Shown here piece after piece: positions 33,982 to 39,999 of a stretch of 39,999 bases of DNA; position 1 is the stretch's first letter; each line of letters opens with the position of its first letter. The notes under the pieces are model-generated. The model worked only from the letters and a program-made list of their open reading frames with translations. It did no database searches and was not told the DNA's origin. The DNA is from Bacteroidaceae bacterium (GTDB lineage: Bacteria > Bacteroidota > Bacteroidia > Bacteroidales > Bacteroidaceae), in contig JAGCLA010000002.1 of assembly GCA_017647225.1 (NCBI GenBank), positions 1 through 39,999 on the forward strand, read 5' to 3'. A program made the position numbers and the translations under genes.

Positions 33982-34539
33982 ATGATACTACCTATTTATT
34001 TGTACGGTCAGCCCGTGTTGAAGAAGGTTGCAGAGGATATAACTCCCGATTATCCTCAGCTTTCAGAACTTATCGATAATATGTTTGAAACAATGCATAA
34101 CGCCGAGGGTATTGGTCTTGCCGCTCCACAGATTGGTTTGGCCATTCGTCTGGTTGTTGTTGATCTTGATGTTCTTGCCGAGGATTATCCCGAATACAAA
34201 GAATTCCGCAAGGTCTATATCAATGCGCATATAATCGAAGGCTCTGATGAAACCGATTCTATGGAAGAGGGTTGTTTGAGTCTTCCCGGCATACATGAGA
34301 AGGTAACCCGTCCTTCACGCATACATGTCAAATATCTTGATGAGAATTTCGTGGAACATGACGAATGGGTTGACGGTTTTCTTGCGCGTGTGATGCAGCA
34401 TGAATTTGACCACCTCGAAGGTAAGGTGTTCTCGGACCGTCTGTCACCTCTTCGCCGTCAGATGAATAAGAACAAACTCTTGAACCTTGCCAAAGGAAAA
34501 GCAAGTTGTGCTTATAAGACAAAGCGCGTGCTTCGATGA
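33982..34539 (+). CDS. def: Peptide deformylase
   Basis: A 185-residue metalloenzyme that removes the formyl group from new proteins. All three family motifs are intact: GIGLAAPQIG near residues 43-52, EEGCLSLPG with the metal-binding cysteine near 96, and QHEFDHLEG with two metal-binding histidines and the catalytic glutamate near 137-145. Its length is usual for the type 1 enzyme. The last four bases (ATGA) overlap the start of the TPR gene. Confidence 0.97.
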   Translation: MILPIYLYGQPVLKKVAEDITPDYPQLSELIDNMFETMHNAEGIGLAAPQIGLAIRLVVVDLDVLAEDYPEYKEFRKVYINAHIIEGSDETDSMEEGCLSLPGIHEKVTRPSRIHVKYLDENFVEHDEWVDGFLARVMQHEFDHLEGKVFSDRLSPLRRQMNKNKLLNLAKGKASCAYKTKRVLR

Positions 34540-36539
34540 AAATAGCAAAAGCGGTAGTTCTGCACTTTTTGCTGTCATTGTCGTTACTCTGCAATGCCCA
34601 GCTTAATACAGCGAGAATGATGGAAATAGGGCGCAACGCGCTCTATTTTGAGGACTATGTGCTTTCTATACAATACTTCAATCAGGTAATAGATTCTAAA
34701 CCTTACCTGCATGAGCCATATTTTTTTCGTGGCTTAGCAAAGTTCTATCTCGACGACTTTGTAGGTGCTGATGAGGATTTCTCGGTTGCCATTGCAAAGA
34801 ATCCATATATAGCGCAGTGTTACCAATTGCGTGGAATGTGTCGTGCAAGAATGGATAGTACGGTTTTGGCCGAGCGCGACTTCAGAATGGCAATAAAATA
34901 CGACCCCCAGAATCCTAATCTGTGGCAGAATCTTAGTGTGCTTGCCATGCAGGAGAATGATTGGGATAAGGCATCGCAGGTGGTCGATTCGTTACTCCTC
35001 TTTTCTCCGCGTAACAGCGGAGCGTATATGTTGCGCTCAAGAATCTCTCTTAATCTTGGCGATACCCTGCATGCTCTTTCTATGGCGGAAAAGGCGGTGG
35101 TAAATGATAAATTCTCAGCCGACGTGTATGATGCAAGGGCTATGGTCCATTACGAAATGGGAAATTACGAGTCGGCAGAGGCTGACCTTGACCGTGCCGT
35201 AGAACTGATGCCTGCGCGCAGCAATAGCTATATCAGTCGTGCTCTTGTCCGTTATCATCGGAATAACCTGCGTGGAGCAATGAACGATTACGATATGGCA
35301 TTGTATGTCGAGCCGGGTAGCTTCTATGCCCATTACAATCGAGGATTGTTACGTATGAATGTCGGAGACGACAATCTTGCCATTGAGGATTTTGACAAGG
35401 TGCTGGATATTGACCCTGACAATACCATGGCGCGTTTCAACCGTGCCTTGTTGCGTGATGCTGTGGGTGATTATAAAGGAGCCATAGAAGACTATTCAAG
35501 GGTAATCGAAGATTATCCGAATTTTGAATATGCATATGCTTGTCGTGCCAAGTCGCGTCGTAAATATGGTGATAACAAGGGTGCCGATGCCGACGAGAAA
35601 TGGCTTTTCAAACGTCAACTCGATATCTATAACAAAGGAATTGATGCTGTCAAAGAGGAGTATTCTGCCGAAAACGACAAGACTCGTAAGCGTTCCGATA
35701 GTAATGTGCGTAACTATAATAAAATGGTTGTGGCAGATGACGCATACTCTAAACAATACACGACAGAGTATCGCGGTAAGGTTCAGGACCGTAACGTCTT
35801 TGTCGAACTTGAACCGATATTTGTGCTTACATATTACAGGAACGATGGCGAACTCGAAACACTGCCGCATTATTGCAAACCGCTTGAGGAACTGAATAGT
35901 CAACTCAATACCTCGTTGCTTATCACTAATGACGAGCGTGCTTTATCTGCTAATGAGGCAGAACGTCGTTTTGACAATATAAATCTCTTGTCAAAAAGTA
36001 TTGCTGACAATCCGGATGTTGCCAATGGCTTGCTGTTGCGTGCAATAGACTATTATCTCGTGCAGGATATGGAGACGGCAATGGCCGATTTGGATAAAGC
36101 AATCCTTCTGAACAACGCCTCGTGGGAACTCTATTTTATACGTTCTTTTGTGCGTTACAGGCTGCTTGAAACAGAACAGATGGGTGATGGCCATGACGGT
36201 ATTCTGCTCAAGCAGGACAGCCGTTTGCCGAGTCTTGACTATCGTCTGGTAAAAGATGACCTTGACAGGGTGGTGGAACTGCAATCCGATTTTGTCTATG
36301 CTTATTTCAATCGTGCCAATGTGTCGGCCAAACTCAGCGATTTCAAGTCTGCAATCGTGGATTATTCAAGAGCTATAGAACTCAATGACCGCTTTGCCGA
36401 AGCATATTTTAATCGTGGTCTTGCACGTCTTTATACCGGTAATGCCGAAGTCGGTGTGGCCGACTTGAGCAAAGCCGGTGAGCTTGGTATCTTCCAGGCG
36501 TATAATGTCATTAAACGTTTTGCAGCAGTCGTCAAGTAA
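34536..36539 (+). CDS. Exported TPR-repeat protein
   Basis: A 667-residue protein with a signal peptide (residues 1-21, CNA-Q). Residues 25-360 hold about nine tetratricopeptide repeats (YFFRGLAKFYLDDFVGADEDF, AHYNRGLLRMNVGDDNLAIEDF and similar). A non-repeat region of about 360-485 with charged, Y-rich sequence follows, then further repeats to the C-terminus (ELYFIRSFVRYRL, YFNRANVSAKLSDFKSAIVDY). Such proteins act as periplasmic scaffolds; no partner can be named. Its start overlaps the def stop. The conserved ruvX-def-TPR order in Bacteroidales suggests a housekeeping role. The region before thrS carries a new promoter. Confidence 0.88.
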   Translation: MKIAKAVVLHFLLSLSLLCNAQLNTARMMEIGRNALYFEDYVLSIQYFNQVIDSKPYLHEPYFFRGLAKFYLDDFVGADEDFSVAIAKNPYIAQCYQLRGMCRARMDSTVLAERDFRMAIKYDPQNPNLWQNLSVLAMQENDWDKASQVVDSLLLFSPRNSGAYMLRSRISLNLGDTLHALSMAEKAVVNDKFSADVYDARAMVHYEMGNYESAEADLDRAVELMPARSNSYISRALVRYHRNNLRGAMNDYDMALYVEPGSFYAHYNRGLLRMNVGDDNLAIEDFDKVLDIDPDNTMARFNRALLRDAVGDYKGAIEDYSRVIEDYPNFEYAYACRAKSRRKYGDNKGADADEKWLFKRQLDIYNKGIDAVKEEYSAENDKTRKRSDSNVRNYNKMVVADDAYSKQYTTEYRGKVQDRNVFVELEPIFVLTYYRNDGELETLPHYCKPLEELNSQLNTSLLITNDERALSANEAERRFDNINLLSKSIADNPDVANGLLLRAIDYYLVQDMETAMADLDKAILLNNASWELYFIRSFVRYRLLETEQMGDGHDGILLKQDSRLPSLDYRLVKDDLDRVVELQSDFVYAYFNRANVSAKLSDFKSAIVDYSRAIELNDRFAEAYFNRGLARLYTGNAEVGVADLSKAGELGIFQAYNVIKRFAAVVK

Positions 36540-36568
36540 AATGCTTAAATAAAAATCTATTATAGCAT

Positions 36569-36599
36569 TTTGCCACTTCTCTATTTTTCATTATCTTCG
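36569..36599 (+). promoter_or_regulatory. Promoter of thrS
   Basis: TTTG (36569-36572), 19 bases, then TATCTTCG (36592-36599) fits the Bacteroidetes pattern with one mismatch in the -7 box. Transcription would start near 36606, leaving a leader of about 45 bases. That leader opens with a small hairpin (36608-36624, arms around AGGCT and AGCCT, loop AAT). Confidence 0.65.
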
Positions 36600-36652
36600 C
36601 ACATTAAAGAGGCTAATAGCCTTTGTTTGAGTATAAATTAAAAAACTACAAT

Positions 36653-38611
36653 ATGATTAAAATTTCATTCAGTGGCGACATTCGTGAGTTTGCAGCCGAG
36701 GGTAAATCGTATATCGAAATAATTTCTTCGGTTGACCCTAAGTTGCTCAATAATTATGTCGCAGTAAAGGACGGTGAAAACGTTATCGACCTTCGTGATG
36801 TTCCTGCCGATGGCGCATGTGTGGAACTTGTGGGCATAGAGTCAAAGGAGGCTCTTCATGTTTTGCGTCATACCGCTACACATATTATGGCCGAGGCAGT
36901 AAAGCATCTCTTCCCAGAGGCTAAACTGACAATCGGTCCGGCTACAGAAACCGGCTTCTTCTATGACTTTGAGTGTGCACCTTTTACAAAGGAGAACTTG
37001 GAGGCCATAGAAAAGGAAATGAAGAAAATCATCAAGTCCAGCCCACGTATCGAGCGTCAGGTCGTTACACGCGAAGAGGCTATTGCTATGATGAAAGCAA
37101 AGAACGAGCCATACAAGCTTGAACTTATCGATGCAATTCCTGGTGATGACAGAATCACAATCTACTCGCAGGACGATTTTGCCGATTTGTGTATGGGACC
37201 TCACTTGTTGAATACCCGTCTAATTAAAGGCTTCAAGCTTTTGTCGACATCGACAGCATATTGGCGCGGTGACAAGAATAATGCTTCGCTTGCACGTATT
37301 TATGGTACAGCATTCTTTACCAAAGAGGATTGTGAGGCTTATCTTGCACACCTTGAGCATATCAAGAACATCGACCACAACAAAATCGGTCGTGAAATGG
37401 AACTCTTTACAACTGTTGATGTTATTGGTCAGGGATTGCCTTTGCTCATGCCTAAGGGCGCAAAAATCATTCAGACCTTGCAGCGTTGGATAGAGGACCT
37501 CGAAGACAATGAATGGGGCTATATCCGTACAAAGACTCCTCTTATGGCGAAGAGCGACTTGTATAAAATTTCAGGTCACTGGGATCATTACAAGGAGGGT
37601 ATGTTTGTTCTCGGCGACGAGGAGAAGGATAAGGAGGTCTTTGCATTGCGTCCAATGACTTGTCCATTCCAGTATTATGTATATAAGGCAACACATCACT
37701 CTTATCGTGACTTGCCTTTGCGTTATAGCGAAACATCAACTCTTTTCCGTAACGAGGATTCAGGCGAGATGCACGGTTTGACACGTGTGCGTCAGTTCAC
37801 GATCAGCGAGGGTCACCTTATTGTCCGTCCCGACCAGATGGTTGAGGAGTTCAAGAAGTGTCTTGCTCTTGCAAAGCATGTTATGGAAACTCTTGGTCTG
37901 CAGAACGATGTTACATACGTTCTTGCAAAATGGAATCCGGAAAACCGTGCCAAGTATATCGGCGATGCCGAGGTGTGGGAGGAAACGCAGGAGCATATCC
38001 GTCAGATGCTTAAGGAACTTGAGATTCCTTTTGTTGAGGAAGTCGGTGGTGCTGCATTCTATGGCCCAAAGGTCGATATCAATGCCAAGAATGTGTATGG
38101 CAAGGAAGATACAATGATTACGGTGCAGTGGGATGCTTTGTTGGCTGCACAGTTCGATATGTATTATGTCGATCAGAATGGCGAAAAGGTGCGTCCTTAT
38201 ATCATTCACCGTACAAGTATGGGTTGCTACGAGCGTACTCTTGCTTGGCTTATCGAAAAGTATGAGGGTAAATTCCCTACATGGCTTGCTCCTGAACAGG
38301 TGCGAATTCTGCCTATTTCTGAGAAATATGGCGATTATGCCGAAGAGGTAGCTAAGGAGTTGCGTAAGAACGGTGTGCTTGTGCATGTCGATAACCGCTC
38401 GGAGAAAATCGGTTACAAGATTCGCGAAGCACGTAACAATCGTGTACCTTACATGCTTGTTCTCGGTCAGCAGGAAGAGGAAAATCGTACTGTAGCAGTG
38501 CGTAGCCGTTATGCTGGTGATGAGGGTGTCAAGCCTGTTGCAGAATTCGTTTCGGCAATATGCGAAGAAATTCGTACACGTACAATTCGTAAAGAGGTAG
38601 TTGCCGAATAA
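36653..38611 (+). CDS. thrS: Threonyl-tRNA synthetase
   Basis: A 652-residue class II synthetase of usual length. ATG at 36653 gives the TGS-domain N-terminus MIKISFSGDIREF and is preferred over an upstream TTG at 36623. Domains in order are TGS (1-60), editing domain with HTATHIMAEA (about 72-81), catalytic core with the zinc-binding cysteine of MTCPFQ, class II motif 2 (RNEDSGEMHGLTRVRQFT), motif 3 (HRTSMGCYERTLAWLIE), and the anticodon-binding domain from about 540. It has its own promoter and a strong terminator before infC, so it is a separate unit although it sits directly upstream of the infC genes. Confidence 0.98.
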   Translation: MIKISFSGDIREFAAEGKSYIEIISSVDPKLLNNYVAVKDGENVIDLRDVPADGACVELVGIESKEALHVLRHTATHIMAEAVKHLFPEAKLTIGPATETGFFYDFECAPFTKENLEAIEKEMKKIIKSSPRIERQVVTREEAIAMMKAKNEPYKLELIDAIPGDDRITIYSQDDFADLCMGPHLLNTRLIKGFKLLSTSTAYWRGDKNNASLARIYGTAFFTKEDCEAYLAHLEHIKNIDHNKIGREMELFTTVDVIGQGLPLLMPKGAKIIQTLQRWIEDLEDNEWGYIRTKTPLMAKSDLYKISGHWDHYKEGMFVLGDEEKDKEVFALRPMTCPFQYYVYKATHHSYRDLPLRYSETSTLFRNEDSGEMHGLTRVRQFTISEGHLIVRPDQMVEEFKKCLALAKHVMETLGLQNDVTYVLAKWNPENRAKYIGDAEVWEETQEHIRQMLKELEIPFVEEVGGAAFYGPKVDINAKNVYGKEDTMITVQWDALLAAQFDMYYVDQNGEKVRPYIIHRTSMGCYERTLAWLIEKYEGKFPTWLAPEQVRILPISEKYGDYAEEVAKELRKNGVLVHVDNRSEKIGYKIREARNNRVPYMLVLGQQEEENRTVAVRSRYAGDEGVKPVAEFVSAICEEIRTRTIRKEVVAE

Positions 38612-38623
38612 TGACCATAGAGT

Positions 38624-38653
38624 AAAAGTGGGACGCTGTTTCCCACTTTTTTT
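38624..38653 (+). terminator. Terminator after thrS
   Basis: AAAAGTGGGA (38624-38633) pairs perfectly with TCCCACTTTT (38641-38650) over a 7-base loop, and the T-run continues to 38653. It lies 13 bases after the thrS stop and separates it from infC. Confidence 0.9.
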
Positions 38654-38683
38654 ATTCTTTTTTGAAAAAAAAGGTCAAACCTC

Positions 38684-38714
38684 TTCGTAATGTGATAAAT
38701 ATGTGATACATTTG
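38684..38714 (+). promoter_or_regulatory. Promoter of infC-rpmI-rplT
   Basis: TTCG (38684-38687), 19 bases, then TACATTTG (38707-38714) fits the Bacteroidetes pattern with one mismatch in the -33 box. It predicts a leader of about 75 bases before infC. That leader contains two small potential hairpins (CCC/GGG near 38738-38749 and GGTT/AACC near 38748-38757) and a late AAAGGAA ahead of the start codon. Confidence 0.65.
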
Positions 38715-38797
38715 CAACCGATTTTGAAAAGTTATGCCCGTATGTGGGGTTTTAACCGTCAGAATTGGTAAATTAAAGAAAGGAACTTATATAATTA

Positions 38798-39379
38798 ATG
38801 AAGAACGACAATCTGAAGAACCAGTATCGTGTAAACGAACAGATCCGTGCCAATGAGGTACGTATAGTAGGCGATGACATCGAGTCTGTGGTTATGCCCC
38901 TGCATAAGGCATTGGCTCTTGCCGAAGAAAAAGAGTTGGACCTTGTGGAAATATCTCCAACAGCCAACCCGCCCGTTTGCCGTTTGATTGAATACTCTAA
39001 GTTCCTTTATCAAATGAAAAAACGCCAGAAGGAACAGAAGGCAAAGCAGGTTAAGATTGATGTTAAGGAAATACGTTTCGGTCCTCAGACTGACGAACAT
39101 GACTATAACTTCAAACTTAAGCATGCAATCAGTTTCTTGCAGGACGGCGATAAGGTAAAGGCTTACGTTTTCTTTAAGGGACGTTCAATTCTATTTAAGG
39201 AGCAGGGTGAGATATTGCTTCTCCGCTTTGCAAAAGACCTTGAGGAATATGGTAAGGTTGATATGATGCCGGTACTTGAAGGAAAGCGTATGACAATTAT
39301 GATTTCAGCAAAGAAGGCAACTCCGGCTAAGAAAGAAAAGCCTGCAAAGCCTGCTGTTGAAAAGGTAAAAGAAGACTAA
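38798..39379 (+). CDS. infC: Translation initiation factor IF-3
   Basis: A 193-residue IF-3, which binds the 30S subunit and checks start codon-anticodon pairing. The N-terminal domain begins with [18 protein letters not shown] and includes [22 protein letters not shown]. The linker is lysine-rich, and the C-terminal domain carries [22 protein letters not shown] tail of about 25 residues rich in K, A and P extends beyond the usual end, a feature often seen in Bacteroidetes IF-3. The start is a normal ATG rather than the rare AUU of E. coli infC, so the start-codon autoregulation known there does not apply. Confidence 0.98.
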   Translation: MKNDNLKNQYRVNEQIRANEVRIVGDDIESVVMPLHKALALAEEKELDLVEISPTANPPVCRLIEYSKFLYQMKKRQKEQKAKQVKIDVKEIRFGPQTDEHDYNFKLKHAISFLQDGDKVKAYVFFKGRSILFKEQGEILLLRFAKDLEEYGKVDMMPVLEGKRMTIMISAKKATPAKKEKPAKPAVEKVKED

Positions 39380-39387
39380 AAAAGCGA

Positions 39388-39409
39388 GTAGTGTTGGATA
39401 GTACGCTAC
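39388..39409 (+). other. Small hairpin between infC and rpmI
   Basis: GTAGTG (39388-39393) can pair with CGCTAC (39404-39409), with one G-T pair, over a 10-base loop. It lies in the 61-base infC-rpmI gap. There is no T-run; it may be an RNA structure in the leader of rpmI. Confidence 0.3.
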
Positions 39410-39440
39410 CGATAATTGTTAACTAATAATTTTATAAAAA

Positions 39441-39638
39441 ATGCCAAAAGTTAAGACTAACTCCGGTGCCAAAAAAAGATTCGCTCTTACCGGAACAGGT
39501 AAAATCAAAAGAAAGCATGCTTATCACAGTCACATCCTGACTAAGAAGACAAAGAAGCAGAAGAGAAACCTTGTACACTTTACAACTCTCGACCCTGCTA
39601 ATGTTAAGAGTGTTAAGGAATTGTTGTCATTGCGTTAA
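39441..39638 (+). CDS. rpmI: 50S ribosomal protein L35
   Basis: A 65-residue, strongly basic protein of normal L35 length. It starts [31 protein letters not shown] in the typical way (residues 1-31) and ends in [18 protein letters not shown]-like sequence. It lies in the universal infC-rpmI-rplT order, 61 bases after infC and 78 bases before rplT. Confidence 0.98.
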   Translation: MPKVKTNSGAKKRFALTGTGKIKRKHAYHSHILTKKTKKQKRNLVHFTTLDPANVKSVKELLSLR

Positions 39639-39655
39639 GTATTGAATTATTAACC

Positions 39656-39700
39656 GAATGTATTAGCAAAAAAGTTCGCAAAACGGCGACGCTAACATTC
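39656..39700 (+). promoter_or_regulatory. Hairpin in the rpmI-rplT gap
   Basis: GAATG-TTAGC (39656-39667, with a two-base TA bulge) pairs with GCTAACATTC (39691-39700). The loop between them is 23 bases. It ends 16 bases before the rplT start. It has no T-run. It could be a binding site for L20 autoregulation, or simply a spacer fold. Confidence 0.4.
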
Positions 39701-39716
39701 AAAAGATTTTAAAACT

Positions 39717-39999
39717 ATGCCAAGATCAGTAAATCACGTTGCTTCAAGAGCAAGAAGAAAGAAAATTTTAGGTTTGACCAGAGGTTACTTTGGTGCAAGA
39801 AAGAACGTATGGACCGTAGCTAAGAATACTTGGGAAAAAGGTTTGACATACGCATTCCGTGACCGTCGTAACAAGAAACGCGAATTCCGTGCACTATGGA
39901 TTCAGCGTATCAATGCTGCGGCTCGTCTCGAGGGTATGTCTTATTCTCAGCTTATGGGTGCTTTGCACAAGGCTGGTATCGAGATTAACCGTAAGGTTC
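39717..39999 (+). CDS. rplT: 50S ribosomal protein L20, 3'-truncated by window end
   Basis: The first 94 codons of L20, cut by the window end. The translation begins [19 protein letters not shown] and continues with [20 protein letters not shown] and the [19 protein letters not shown] block that holds the conserved RNA-binding core. L20 is needed for early 50S assembly and in several bacteria represses its own operon. The reading frame is intact up to base 39999; roughly 20 more residues are expected outside. Confidence 0.97.
   Translation, partial: MPRSVNHVASRARRKKILGLTRGYFGARKNVWTVAKNTWEKGLTYAFRDRRNKKREFRALWIQRINAAARLEGMSYSQLMGALHKAGIEINRKV

Noticed and set aside
36601-36652. T-box or threonine attenuator before thrS
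   Set aside because: The leader is only about 45 bases, has no threonine-rich leader peptide, no specifier/antiterminator structure and no terminator.
37760-38386. Open frame of 208 codons on the minus strand
   Set aside because: It is antisense to the conserved catalytic core of thrS and has no family features.

Overview
The window looks like chromosomal DNA of a gut-type Bacteroidales bacterium, probably Bacteroidaceae or Prevotellaceae. The evidence is the set of Bacteroidetes-restricted families (DUF4837 lipoprotein, GT2-DUF4922 fusion, Wzi-type capsule protein, HMA-fused metal permease), the gene order thrS-infC-rpmI-rplT, weak Shine-Dalgarno signals, and several upstream sequences that fit the Bacteroidetes sigma-factor pattern TTTG-N19-21-TAnnTTTG. 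No tRNA, rRNA, IS element, CRISPR array or phage gene was seen. No gene-free stretch exceeds 300 bases.

Layout. (1) 1-2025: anaerobic pyruvate metabolism, with the 3' part of pflB and then pflA, closed by a strong bidirectional terminator. (2) 2084-5144, minus strand: a DUF2147 exported protein, a copper/zinc-type efflux permease fused to an HMA domain behind a perfect 30-bp palindrome, and an exported OmpA-like/TPR protein. (3) 5201-11597, minus strand: a tightly packed operon reading rlmN - DUF4837 lipoprotein - pdxA - nucleotidyltransferase - ATP-grasp - CDP-alcohol phosphotransferase - HAD hydrolase. The last four genes overlap or nearly touch. They look like a self-contained pathway that phosphorylates, CDP-activates and transfers a polyol head group, most plausibly inositol onto a lipid. 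(4) 11781-15468, plus strand: a protein with two glycosyltransferase-like domains and a GalT/HIT-like domain, translationally coupled to a SpoIID/LytB-domain protein that has no signal peptide.

(5) 15615-33435: a Wzx/Wzy-type capsule or exopolysaccharide locus with an initiating sugar transferase, SLBB export protein, Wzz-like chain-length protein, candidate polymerase, flippase and two glycosyltransferases. A minus-strand block then follows (lipoprotein, Wzi-like outer-membrane protein, 1504-residue papain-family multidomain protease). After it the plus strand resumes with wecC (UDP-ManNAcA synthesis) and a WbuB-like GT4. (6) 33537-39999: housekeeping genes ruvX, def, a TPR protein, thrS, infC, rpmI and the 5' part of rplT.

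The best candidates for something less described are the four-gene head-group cluster at 5201-8369, the leaderless SpoIID / GT-GT-DUF4922 pair, and the palindromic operator in front of the metal permease. A phosphatidylinositol-phosphate-independent inositol lipid pathway has, as far as I recall, been proposed in Prevotella, so the first may already be known in outline. I could not check this.
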